A stretch of DNA of 64,000 bases. Origin: Diplonema papillatum. Lineage: Eukaryota > Euglenozoa > Diplonemea > Diplonemida > Diplonemidae. The stretch is from contig JAPJBO010000046.1 of NCBI GenBank assembly GCA_030068145.1, forward strand, positions 62,001 to 126,000. Direction: 5' to 3'. Of this stretch, positions 9,867 through 19,755 are shown one piece after another. The notes under the pieces were generated by a model that was given only the letters and a program-made list of their open reading frames with translations, was not told where the DNA came from and made no database searches. Positions within the stretch are counted from its first letter, which is position 1. Each line of letters starts with the position of its first letter. The position numbers were made by a program, and so were the translations under genes.

Positions 9867-11352
9867 GGGCTAATTCCCATAGAACTGTTTTTAACTTTTT
9901 GCCCATTATAGAACAGTCGCTAACTTTGTGCCCATTATAGAACTGTTTTTAACTTTTTGCCCATTCTCGATAACTGTGTGCCCATTATAGAACATTCCGC
10001 TAACTTTGTGCCCATTATAGAACATTCCGCTAACTTTTTGCCCATTATAGAACATTGCTAAATCGTCACTTCTGGGACTCGATACCCCAACCTCCAGGCT
10101 GCCAAAATCTTGGGTCTAAGTTTTGGTTCCCAACTCGGGTCCAGGTTTGGTCCAAGTTTTGGGTCAGGTTTTGGGCTCAAGTTTCGGTCCACGCGGGCCC
10201 GGTCTGAAGTCTGGGCCTAATTACTGGTAGCGCCAGGCCAGTAACCTGGTAACCAGACTGGTCCTGGACCTGGATTATGTCATCATGCCACGGAAAAGCC
10301 TCGAACAGACCGGGCGGTCGGCTCAGAGTCAGACTGCTGTCAGGCTGCGTGCAGTCTGGTAGTGTTAGTCTGGCCTCTGGCAGCTGACGCTTGAAGTTGA
10401 ACTGGTTGTCGTCTATTGATGACCAACCCAAGTTTGGGAACCCAAGTTTGGGACCCAAGTTTGGGACCCAAGTTTGGGACCCAAGTTTGGGACCCAAGTT
10501 TGGGACCCAAGTTTGGGACCCAAGTTTGGGACCCAAGTTTGGGACCCAAGTTTGGGACCCAAGTTTGGGACCCAAGTTTGGGTCCCAAGTCTGGAACCCA
10601 AGTTTTGGGCACAACCTCAGGAAACCGTACTGTTTTGGTATTTCACCCCATTCTTGAATGGATTTCATAGGCTCGTCACTTCCTGCTGCCGTTGTCAACA
10701 GCGTTGATGCCCAGTTGCAGAACCGACTCCTCCGCGTTGGTTGCAAGCATCTTCCTGCGAAAAACAGCTGATTCGAAGACTTGGCAACTCCTTCAGCCGA
10801 CTTTCACCCAGCTTTTCTCGGACCCAAAACTTGGAGTCCAAGTTGGACCCAAAGTCGCGGCCAAGATTTGGACTAAATCCAACCATTGGACCCAAGTTTG
10901 GGAACAATGCTGGTCGCGACGGTCGAGACGTGAAAGCAAACATCACGTACGAAGAGTAATAAACCCGTGTGCAGGTCTCTTCTGCCACGCCGGCGATGCA
11001 GAGTACCGCCTGCGTGCTAACACAAACTTGAACTTACTCTTGCCACGAGTCTTGGCAAACTTGGGTCCAAAGTTGGGAAAAGTAGGCACAAACTCAGGAA
11101 ACCGTACTGTTCAAGTTTTGGACCAGATTTAGACCAAAACCCGTCCTGAAGGTTGTGGTATCGAGTCCCCGAAGTGACGATTTTTAGCGAATGTTCTATA
11201 ATGGGCAAAAAGTTAGCGAATGTTCTATAATGGGCACAAAGTTATCGAGAATGGGCAAAAAGTTAAAAATAGTTCTATAATGGGCAAAAAGTTAAGAATA
11301 GTTCTATAATGGGCACAAAGTTAAGAAAATGTGCTATAATGGGAATTAGCCC
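9867..11352. mobile_element. Nested inverted-repeat transposon with 10-bp target duplication (Mutator-like guess)
   Basis: The ends are GGGCTAATTCCCAT and its reverse complement ATGGGAATTAGCCC. They are flanked by TACCTTGGGT on both sides (9857-9866 and 11353-11362). Beneath the ends lie several inverted copies of a TGCCCATTATAGAAC motif on each side. Target duplications of 9-10 bp with subterminal repeats suggest a Mutator-like (MULE) element. No transposase is encoded. The interior holds a 13-bp satellite and diverged TTGGGTCC-type sequence. Its position inside the foldback element shows that it arrived later. Confidence 0.8.
10429..10600. repeat. 13-bp tandem array
   Basis: The unit ACCCAAGTTTGGG is repeated about 13 times almost without change. 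The unit is close to a palindrome, so both strands read alike. Open frames here (GPKLGSQTWVPNL and similar) are artefacts of the repetition. Confidence 0.95.
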
Positions 11353-11362
11353 TACCTTGGGT

Positions 11363-11469
11363 ACCAAGCTCTGACGACCCGGGTTCGAACCCCGCAAGTA
11401 GACTTTTTTCGGTTTTCGTGCCACTTTTCGAAAAATCCGGATTTTGGTCATTTTAGCCGATGTGGCCCA
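11363..11469 (+). other. Right half of a tRNA-like pol III segment
   Basis: GGTTCGAACCC at 11382-11392 matches the pol III B box, and a T6 run at 11404-11409 could end transcription. Joined in thought to 9842-9866, the empty site has an A box about 30 nt before the B box, the spacing of tRNA genes. A related sequence with the same tail style is at 59811-59884, so this is more likely a SINE head than a working tRNA gene. Confidence 0.55.
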
Positions 11470-14400
11470 CTACATTGATGCAAGTTGCAACTGTGGTTTT
11501 CGGTCAAATTTGGCCCATTACATTGATGTAACAGTGGGTTTCTGTCAAATTTGGGCCATTACATTGATGTAACAGCGGTTTTCCGTCAGATTCTGCCCAT
11601 TACATCAATGTAACAGTGGTTTTCCGTCAGATTCTGCCCATTACATTGATGTAACAGTGGTTTTCGGTCAAATTTGCCCATTACACTGATGTAACAGTGG
11701 TTTTCCGTCAAATTTGGGCCATTACATTGATGTAACAGTGGTTTTCCGTCAAATTCTGCCCATTACATTGATGTAACAGTGGTTTTCGTCAAATTTGGGC
11801 CATTACATTGATGTAACAGTGGTTTTCCGTCAAATTTGGCCATTACATTGATGTAACAGTGGTTTTCGGTCAAATTCGGCCCATTACATTGATGTAACAG
11901 TGGTTTTCCGTCAAATTCTGCCCATTACATCGATGTAACAGTGGTTTTCCGTCAAATTTGGGCCATTACATTGATGTAACAGTGGTTTTCGGTCAAATTT
12001 GGGCCATTACATTGATGTAACAGTGGTTTTCCGTCAAATTTGGGCCATTACATTGATGTAACAGTGGTTTTCCGTCAGATTCTGCCCATTACATCGATGT
12101 AACAGTGGTTTTCGGTCAAATTTGGGCCATTACATTGATGTAACAGTGGTTTTCCGTCAAATTCTGCCCATTACATCGATGTAACAGTGGTTTTCCGTCA
12201 GATTCTGCCCATTACATCGATGTAACAGTGGTTTTCCGTCAAATTTGGGCCATTACATTGATGTAACAGTGGTTTTCCGTCAAATTCTGGCCATTACATC
12301 GATGTAACAGTAGTTTTCCGTCAAATGTGGGCCATTACATCGATGTAACAGCGGTTTTCCGTCAGATTCTGGCCATTCCATCGATGTAACAGTGATTTTC
12401 GGTCAAATTTGGGCCATTACATTGATGTAACAGTGGTTTTCCGTCAAATTCTGCCCATTACATCGATGTAACAGTGGTTTTCCGTCAGATTCTGCCCATT
12501 ACATCGATGTAACAGTGGTTTTCCGTCAAATTTGGGCCATTACATTGATGTAACAGTGGTTTTCCGTCAAATTCTGGCCATTACATCGATGTAACAGTGG
12601 TTTTCCGTCAAATGTGGGCCATTACATCGATGTAACAGCGGTTTTCCGTCAGATTCTGGCCATTCCATCGATGTAACAGTGATTTTCGGTCAAATTTGGG
12701 CCATTACATTGATGTAACAGTGGTTTTCGGTCAAATTTGGGCCATTACATTGATGTAACAGTGGTTTTCCGTCAAATTTGGGCCATTACATTGATGTAAC
12801 AGTGGTTTTCCGTCAAATTTGGGCCATTACATTGATGTAACAGTGGTTTTCCGTCAAATTTGGGCCATTACATTGATGTAACAGTGGTTTTCGGTCAAAT
12901 TCGGCCCATTACATTGATGTAACAGTGGTTTTCCGTCAAATTCTGCCCATTACATCGATGTAACAGTGGTTTTCCGTCAAATTTGGGCCATTACATTGAT
13001 GTAACAGTGGTTTTCGGTCAAATTTGGGCCATTACATTGATGTAACAGTGGTTTTCCGTCAAATTTGGGCCATTACATTGATGTAACAGTGGTTTTCGGT
13101 CAAATTTGGCCCATTACATTGATGTAACAGTGGTTTTCCGTCAGATTCTGCCCATTACATCGATGTAACAGCGGTTTTCCGTCAGATTCTGGCCATTACA
13201 TCGATGTAACAGTGGTTTTCGGTCAAATTTGGGCCATTACATTGATGTAACAGTGGTTTTCCGTCAAATTCTGCCCATTACATCGATGTAACAGTGGTTT
13301 TCCGTCAGATTCTGCCCATTACATCGATGTAACAGTGGTTTTCCGTCAAATTTGGGCCATTACATTGATGTAACAGTGGTTTTCCGTCAAATTCTGGCCA
13401 TTACATTGATGTAACAGTGGTTTTCCGTCAAATTGGGCCATTACATCGATGTAACAGTGGTTTTCCGTCAGATTCTGGCCATTCCATCGATGTAACAGTG
13501 GTTTTCGGTCAAATTTGGGCCATTACATTGATGTAACAGTGGTTTTCGGTCAAACTTGGGCCATTACATTGATGTAACAGTGGTTTTCCGTCAAATTTGG
13601 GCCATTACATTGATGTAACAGTGGTTTTGCGTCAAATTTGGGCCATTACATTGATGTAACAGTGGTTTTCCGTCAAATTTGGGCCATTACATTGATGTAA
13701 CAGTGTTTTTCGGTCAAATTCGGCCCATTACATTGATGTAACAGTGGTTTTCCGTCAAATTCTGCCCATTACATCGATGTAACAGTGGTTTTCTGTCAAA
13801 TTTGGGCCATTACATTGATGTAACAGTGGTTTTCGGTCAAATTGGGCCATTACATTGATGTAACCGTGGTTTTCCGTCAAATTTGGGCCATTACATTGAT
13901 GTAACAGTGGTTTTCGGTCAAATTTGGCCCATTACATTGATGTAACAGTGGTTTTCCGTCAGATTCTGCCCATTACATCGATGTAACAGCGGTTTTCCGT
14001 CAGATTCTGGCCATTACATTGATGTAACAGTGGTTTTCGGTCAAATTTGGGCCATTACATTGATGTAACAGTGGTTTTCCGTCAAATTCTGCCCATTACA
14101 TCGATGTAACAGTGGTTTTCCGTCAGATTCTGCCCATTACATCGATGTAACAGTGGTTTTCGGTCAAATTTGGCCCATTACATTGATGTAACAGTGGTTT
14201 TCCGTCAAATTCTGCCCATTACATCGATGTAACAGTGGTTTTCTGTCAAATTTGGGCCATTACATTGATGTAACAGTGGTTTTCGGTCAAATTTGCCCAT
14301 TACATTGATGTAACAGTGGTTTTCCGTCAAATTTGGGCCATTACATTGATGTAACAGTGGTTTTCGGTCAAATTTGGCCCATTACATTGATGTAACAGTG

Positions 14401-14700
14401 GTTTTCCGTCAGATTCTGCCCATTACATCGATGTAACAGCGGTTTTCCGTCAGATTCTGGCCATTACATTGATGTAACAGTGATTTTCGGTCAAATTTGG
14501 GCCATTACATTGATGTAACAGTGGTTTTCCGTCAAAGTCTGCCCATTACATCGATGTAACAGTGGTTTTCCGTCAGATTCTGCCCATTACATCGATGTAA
14601 CAGTGGATTTCGGTCAAATTTGGCCCATTACATTGATGTAACAGTGGTTTTCCGTCAAATTCTGCCCGTTACATTGATGTAATGGCCCAAGTTTGGGCCA
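11470..14700 (-). repeat. Right array of 41-bp units, about 79 copies
   Basis: These are the same 41-bp units as at 8100-9760 but on the opposite strand, in about twice the number by length. Larger blocks of several units also repeat within it (for example around 12160-12700 and 13200-13500), showing higher-order duplication. The two sequence variants of the unit are intermixed as in the left arm. Confidence 0.95.
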
Positions 14701-14959
14701 TTACGTTGATGTTTTTTGGGGAGGGGCAGTGCAACTTGGACCTGATAGAGCCGTACCGTTCGGCCGGGGGGCAAAGCCCCCCGAACCCCCCTTATTTCGA
14801 CTTTCCAGAACAAACCAAACCCGTACATTTCAGCTGTGTATGGCGGTGTCGGAAGCCAAGAAGGCAGGTGGTGAAAATGGAAACTGAAAAAAAAAAAAAA
14901 AAAATCCCGCGGGCTCGGGAGATTTGGGGGTGGGTGGGTCCCCCCCCCCCCCTTTGGGC
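14701..14959. other. Subterminal zone of the foldback element
   Basis: It includes an A18 run (about 14887-14904) and a C14 run, the latter mirrored by the C run near 8041. No gene. Confidence 0.6.
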
Positions 14960-14996
14960 GGGCAGTTGGCCCGCCCGGGTAATAATCCGGCGTCCC
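14960..14996 (-). repeat. Right terminal inverted repeat of the foldback element
   Basis: Read on the minus strand it begins GGGACGCCGGATTATTACCC. It differs from the left end at two adjacent positions. Confidence 0.9.
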
Positions 14997-14999
14997 TTA

Positions 15000-15001
15000 A
15001 A

Positions 15002-15037
<36 letters not shown>

Positions 15038-15299
15038 GCCTGATCTTTCAGCGTTGACATTCAGGGCACTGGGCAGACGTCACATTCCACTCGCCACCGG
15101 TGTGATGAAGCGAAATGCTAGGATTTTTCAGAGTGATAAAAGAACGGATCATCGGTCGTTTTCCGGGGGGGAAATCTTAGTTTAATGTTTAGGCAGAGCA
15201 CTGCCTCTCGTGCATGGTTGATGCTAGCATCAAGTCTTCTTCGAGGAAGATGTCGTCTAGGAAAGGGATGCAAAATAGAAAATAGAAAGTTGTAAAGAG
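15000..15299. other. Flank with dispersed repeats
   Basis: A family G copy lies at about 15170-15255, preceded by a stretch resembling the end of family F (TTTTTCAGAGTG). No gene was recognised. Confidence 0.6.
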
Positions 15300-17466
15300 G
15301 GGAGTGTGCCGCGCGCACAGCGGGAGCCGCGGGCCGAGCGACGAAGCCGCGGACGTCCGCGTCGGCGGCGTTGCGCCACGCGGCACCACAAAAAAGCTAG
15401 CAAAAAAGAAGAGCCTGGCCAGCAGTAACCACCCTCGAACCCCCCCATAGGCTTCGTAACATCGGAAATGCCCCCCACAAGGTTGGCTGCGTCAAGTCTG
15501 ACATCATGCTCGCCAGTCGCTGCTTGCAGGCGAGCGTCCGCGTCGTGTTGGCGGCGTAGATCGCCCGCTGCAAGGGGGCGACGACAGCGTAACGCCCGGT
15601 CCGGTAAACCACGCTGGCCACCAGCGCGCAAGCTGCGGCAAACGCGGAGACGACGCGCACGGCCGAGCGACGAAGCCGCGGACGTCCGCGTCGGCGGGGG
15701 TTGCGCCACGCGGCACCACAAAAAAGCCAGCAAAAAAGAAGAGCCTGGCCAGCAGTAACCACCCTAGAACCCCCCCATAGGCTTCGTAACATCGGAAATG
15801 CCCCCCACAAGGTTGGTTCGAGAAGCTTTGATGTAGCGCTGCATACCGTGTCGCAGAGCTGCGTCAAGTCTGACATCATGCTCGCCAGTCGCTGCTTGCC
15901 CGCTGCAAGGGGGGGACGACAGCGTAGCGCCCGGTCCGGACAACCACGCTGGCCACCAGCGCGCAAGCTGCGGCAACCGCGGTGACGACGCCGGCTTCGC
16001 CCGCGCGGCCGCGCCGCGCGCACAGCGGGAGCCGCGGGCCGAGCGACGAAGCCGCGGACGTCCGCGTCGGCGGCGTTGCGCCACGCGGCACCACAAAAAA
16101 GCCAGCAAAAAAGAAGAGCCTGGCCAGCAGTAACCACCCTAGAACCCCCCCATAGGCTTCGTAACATCGGAAATGCCCCCCACAAGGTTGGTTCGAGAAG
16201 CTTTGATGTAGCGCTGCATACCGTGTCGCAGAGCTGCGTCAAGTCTGACATCATGCTCGCCAGTCGCTGCTTGCAGGCGAGCGTCCGCGTCGTGTTGGCG
16301 GCGTAGATCGCCCGCTGCAAGGGGGGGACGACAGTGTAGCGCCCGGTCCGGACAACCACGCTGGCCACCAGCGCGCAAGCTGCGGCAACCGCGGTGACGA
16401 CGCCGGCTTCGCCCGCGCGGCCGCGCCGCGCGCACAGCGGGAGCCGCGGGCCGAGCGACGAAGCCGCGGACGTCCGCGTCGGCGGCGTTGCGCCACGCGG
16501 CACCACTAAAAAGCCAGCAAAAAAGAAGAGCCTGGCCAGCAGTAACCACCCTAGAACCCCCCCATAGGCTTCGTAACATCGGAAATGCCCCCCACAAGGT
16601 TGGTTCGAGAAGCTTTGATGTAGCGCTGCATACCGTGTCGCAGAGCTGCGTCAAGTCTGACATCATGCTCGCCAGTCGCTGCTTGCAGGCGAGCGTCCGC
16701 GTCGTGTTGGCGGCGTAGATCGCCCGCTGCAAGGGGGGGACGACAGTGTAGCGCCCGGTCCGGACAACCACGCTGGCCACCAGCGCGCAAGCTGCGGCAA
16801 CCGCGGTGACGACGCCGGCTTCGCCCGCGCGGCCGCGCCGCGCGCACAGCGGGAGCCGCGGGCCGAGCGACGAAGCCGCGGACGTCCGCGTCGGCGGCGT
16901 TGCGCCACGCGGCACCACTAAAAAGCCAGCAAAAAAGAAGAGCCTGGCCAGCAGTAACCACCCTAGAACCCCCCCATAGGCTTCGTAACATCGGAAATGC
17001 CCCCCACAAGGTTGGTTCGAGAAGCTTTGATGTAGCGCTGCATACCGTGTCGCAGAGCTGCGTCAAGTCTGACATCATGCTCGCCAGTCGCTGCTTGCAG
17101 GCGAGCGTCCGCGTCGTGTTGGCGGCGTAGATCGCCCGCTGCAAGGGGGGGACGACAGTGTAGCGCCCGGTCCGGACAACCACGCTGGCCACCAGCGCGC
17201 AAGCTGCGGCAACCGCGGTGACGACGCCGGCTTCGCCCGCACGGCCGCGCCGCGCGCGCAGCGGGTGCCGCGGGCCGAGCGACGAAACGGCGGAGTCGGC
17301 GTCGGCGGCGTCGCGCCACGCGGCGCCACAAAAGAACCAAAAGAAAGCATCGCAAAGAAAAAGAGGCCTGGCCGCAATAACCCCCCAAAACCCCCGTGTC
17401 AACTCTGACACCATGCTTGCCAGTCGCTGTTTGCAGGCGAGCGTCCGCATCGTGTTGGCGGCGTAG
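15300..17466 (-). repeat. Tandem array of 412-bp exon-plus-intron units, cluster 1
   Basis: The clearest units step by 412 bp, with candidate exon ends at 16222, 16634 and 17046. Others are shortened, giving about six in all, with partial copies at both edges. Each unit carries a stretch equivalent to the end of exon 1 of the 20950-21873 gene, coding for a membrane helix (GVVTAVAAACALVASVVV) and ANTTRTLACKQRLASMMSDL, followed by a GTATGC donor. Two units end in a good acceptor (GCTGGCTTTTTAG at about 16505 and 16917). In others that AG has been lost. One extra base relative to cluster 2 near the start shifts the upstream frame. Confidence 0.85.
16222..16505 (-). other. Candidate duplicated exon, representative unit of cluster 1
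   Basis: It is bounded by a TTTTTAG acceptor and a GTATGC donor and is 284 nt long. Entry in phase 1 gives an open frame with a hydrophobic helix, ending LTQLCDT in phase 0. Because the exon is asymmetric, two such exons spliced in series would shift frame. Use would have to be mutually exclusive, or the copies are dead. Confidence 0.45.
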
Positions 17467-17970
17467 GCAAAAAAAGAACAAAAGTCCGGAGTGTGGATTT
17501 CGGCGTGCAGGACGTCTCCGTTTGCAGGTTGCGTTTGCAGGTTGCGTTTGCAGGTTGCGGTTGCAGGTTGGACACCTTCCCGCAGCTCAAGGTGGTGAGC
17601 TCGTAATAAACGCGGTACGCTGCAATCCTGCACGTTGTGTGGGGTCGCGCGGGGATTCCTCGTGGCACCTCGACTCCGAGTTCGTCGACATTGAGGTGTA
17701 CTTTGCAGGCCCGCACGTCGTGGGCTGGAAAGTGGCTCTCTCGGACGTGTTCGGCATGGTTATTCGGTTTCAGCGTTAGGCGAGAGGTTGCAACATTTAC
17801 CTTGAGCCTTTGAGGTACTACTCTGTGAGCGAACCGAACACTGTTGTACCAGAGAAGACGGGATGCAACATGTGTACACCAGGTTAGCTCCAGTAACTGA
17901 TTCCACAGAACTGCTGAAAATGTGTGTCACCGACGGCTGGTATTCAAAATGTCCGATTACCGAAGTCCAT
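17467..17970. other. Sequence between exon cluster 1 and the transposase
   Basis: It includes four near-copies of a 12-bp unit (GCAGGTTGCGTT) at about 17522-17570. No coding motif was recognised. Confidence 0.4.
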
Positions 17971-17971
17971 T

Positions 17972-18869
17972 TCACTCATCTAGAAGAGCTTTGAACTCCT
18001 CCTTTGAGATCGGTGGTGGTGGTGGTGCAACCGTGTGGCCTATGTTGTTTGTGAAGTCCTTGTGTCCTGATGGACTTGCCACAGTTCCTTTGGGTTCGAC
18101 AAGAAGCTGCACCATACGAGCAAGCTCACGGATGAGGAAGAAAGACGTACCCCTGACAACAATTCCAACAAAACGGAGGTACTCATAGCCGACTGGCTTG
18201 CCTGCTGTGTCTTTCACAACCTTACCACCAACAGAAAATTCATCAATCTCGATGATAGCCCCTGGGCCTCCCAGTGGTAAGTTTGCTGCTTCCATCTGTT
18301 GAGTGTCATCCCCTAGAATGTCTCGAATTCCGCCTTCCCAGCGTGTGACGGTCTGACGGGTCATGGGAGCACACATTGAGACAACAAATGCTTGCCTTTC
18401 TCCGTGCACAAATCTCTCCGTGCACAAATCCAGCAATCATACAAAAGAGATCAGCAATCCTGAGCTTCAGAGGTCCGCCCTTGTCTGATACTCCAAGTGC
18501 CGTGCTCAGAATAGCTGCTGTTGAGTAAACCAGCTTGCAGTGACCACAAATGAAAACAGGCCAGTTGAGCGGTGTAGAACCATTTGCTGCCGTCCAGACC
18601 ATGTCTTCAAGCTTTGCATTGCACTTGTTGCATGTGATAGACTGCGGGATCACTCCATATTCACGTAGTTTTTCGGCCATTGTCCTGTCTCCCTCCTGAA
18701 TCAGTGCAGCAATCCCAAATTTAGGCTTTGCCTGCACCCGCTTTCGAAAGCTTCCAGAGTATCCCTCAGCCCTCTGCTGCTGTTTTTGGGCAGGTTTAGC
18801 TGGCTTACGCTGCTTTGTGCGTTGTCGGTGTCTTGCAACAGGCACAGGCACATCATCATCGTTGTCCAC
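17972..18869 (-). mobile_element. Merlin/IS1016-like DDE transposase, broken
   Basis: Two overlapping minus-strand frames form one transposase-like gene. The first holds a zinc ribbon (ITCNKCNAKLEDMVW, then FICGHCKLVYS). The second holds IIEIDEFSVGGKVV, matching the first catalytic Asp motif of IS1016/ISXO2 and eukaryotic Merlin transposases, followed by FVGIVVRGTSFFLIREL. The frame changes at a 14-bp tandem duplication (TCTCCGTGCACAAA twice, near 18406-18433). After position 17972 the expected second half with the remaining catalytic residues is absent. The upstream start is uncertain, since no ATG is in frame near 18869. I found no terminal repeats. It lies between two halves of the exon array. 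Confidence 0.55.
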
Positions 18870-19569
18870 ATCTCACACCACGGAAGGTGTAATTGGCATG
18901 CAACGACACAGCGATCCGGACTCCGCGGACAAGAACGATGCAGGAAAGTTGTTGTATGGTTACAGATAAGAACGATGCAGGAAAGTTGTTGTATGGTTAC
19001 AGATAACAGTAGCCGCCCACGTGAGAAAGCCGTTAAGTATTGGGAACTTTTAAGTACACGGACCACACGAATCTGCATGCACTTAAATATGATAACGCCG
19101 TTAAAGCAGCGGCTGCCGGTTTATCCCGTGACACGTAGTTGGTGATTACGAATTAACTACTGGTGTAGAAAGAGAAGTGTTGGTAGTATAAGAAGAAGAA
19201 GAAAAAGGCCGCTGACGGTCAACCACAGCTTGCAAAGCTTGAGTCGGAGGCAGCACAGGGTCACAACCCCGTCCGCTCTGCCCTGCAGCTGACCGTCTCG
19301 ACGAGCTTGTGTTCAGCGCGAGCGCCAAGCCCCAAGGTGCGCCAAGCCTTGATGCTTTAGTTTGGGAAATCGGTAACCACTTGACCCGTAGGCCCGTGGC
19401 TCTGCAGTACCGCCGAACACGTGAAGCTTGGCTCCCGTGTAGCAGGCTTTCCCTGGTACACCTACCTGGTGTTGGTGGTAAAAGTAAAGAAGAGCATGAG
19501 CGAACACCGTCTCGGAGTTTCGAGGAACTCTTTGCAGGTGGAGGTGAAGTACGAACTTCGCAACTTTAA
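18870..19569. other. Mosaic of dispersed repeats
   Basis: A direct duplication of a GAACGATGCAGGAAAGTTG block is at about 18925-19005. A family C copy (AAGCCGTTAAGTATTG to CGGCTGCCGG) is at about 19020-19130, shared with 35450-35690. A family I copy (about 19330-19460) is shared with 31235-31330 in opposite orientation. No gene. Confidence 0.6.
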
Positions 19570-19755
19570 GTGGACGAAGCTCGCGACGGAATCCCGAACC
19601 GCTTCGGCAATCCACAAACCGGGTCGAGGAGGCTCTGCGAGGTGCGGCCGAAGCTGGTGTTTCTGTGGCTACACTTTCTCAAGCTTCACAACCAGAAGTT
19701 CGCCGACCATTACGAAGAAGAAGAGCCTGGCGAGGCCATAAAACCCCCCCCATAG
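19570..19755 (+). other. Possible exon resembling animal haem peroxidases
   Basis: The plus-strand frame reads NRFGNPQTGSRRLCEVRPKL then VFLWLHFLKLHNQKFADHYE. The arrangement resembles the LxxLHxxFxxxHNxxA signature of animal-type haem peroxidases and dioxygenases. No ATG and no convincing splice sites bound it, and it runs directly into the exon-array repeat. It may be a gene fragment carried along by the duplication, or chance. Confidence 0.25.

Larger units (their letters stand above)
7972..14996. mobile_element. Giant foldback DNA transposon, Harbinger-like ends, non-autonomous
   Basis: The 37-bp termini are inverted repeats matching at 35 of 37 positions. Both begin GGGAC and share GGATTATTACCCGGGCGGGC. 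They are flanked by TTA on both sides (7969-7971 and 14997-14999). A 3-bp TTA target duplication with GGG-starting ends is the habit of PIF/Harbinger transposons, so I place it there provisionally. Inside each end are a poly-C tract and an inverted array of 41-bp units (8100-9760 and 11470-14700), so the two arms could pair over more than 1.5 kb. No transposase is encoded. The centre holds a tRNA-like segment and a second inserted element. Foldback elements with array arms are known from other eukaryotes, but I do not recognise this one. Confidence 0.85.

Noticed and set aside
10177-10746. Protein with GSQTWVPNLGPKL repeats
   Set aside because: It is the translation of a 13-bp satellite; all frames and both strands give similar peptides.
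8100-14700. CRISPR-like array
   Set aside because: The units are contiguous with no unique spacers, they are on both strands, and they sit inside a transposon in a eukaryotic genome.
15468-17377. Many Arg-rich frames in the exon array
   Set aside because: They are alternative frames of the duplicated membrane-helix exon in GC-rich sequence.
17972-18869. Recent bacterial insertion sequence
   Set aside because: The transposase resembles the IS1016 group, but eukaryotic Merlin elements belong to the same group, and the setting is plainly eukaryotic.
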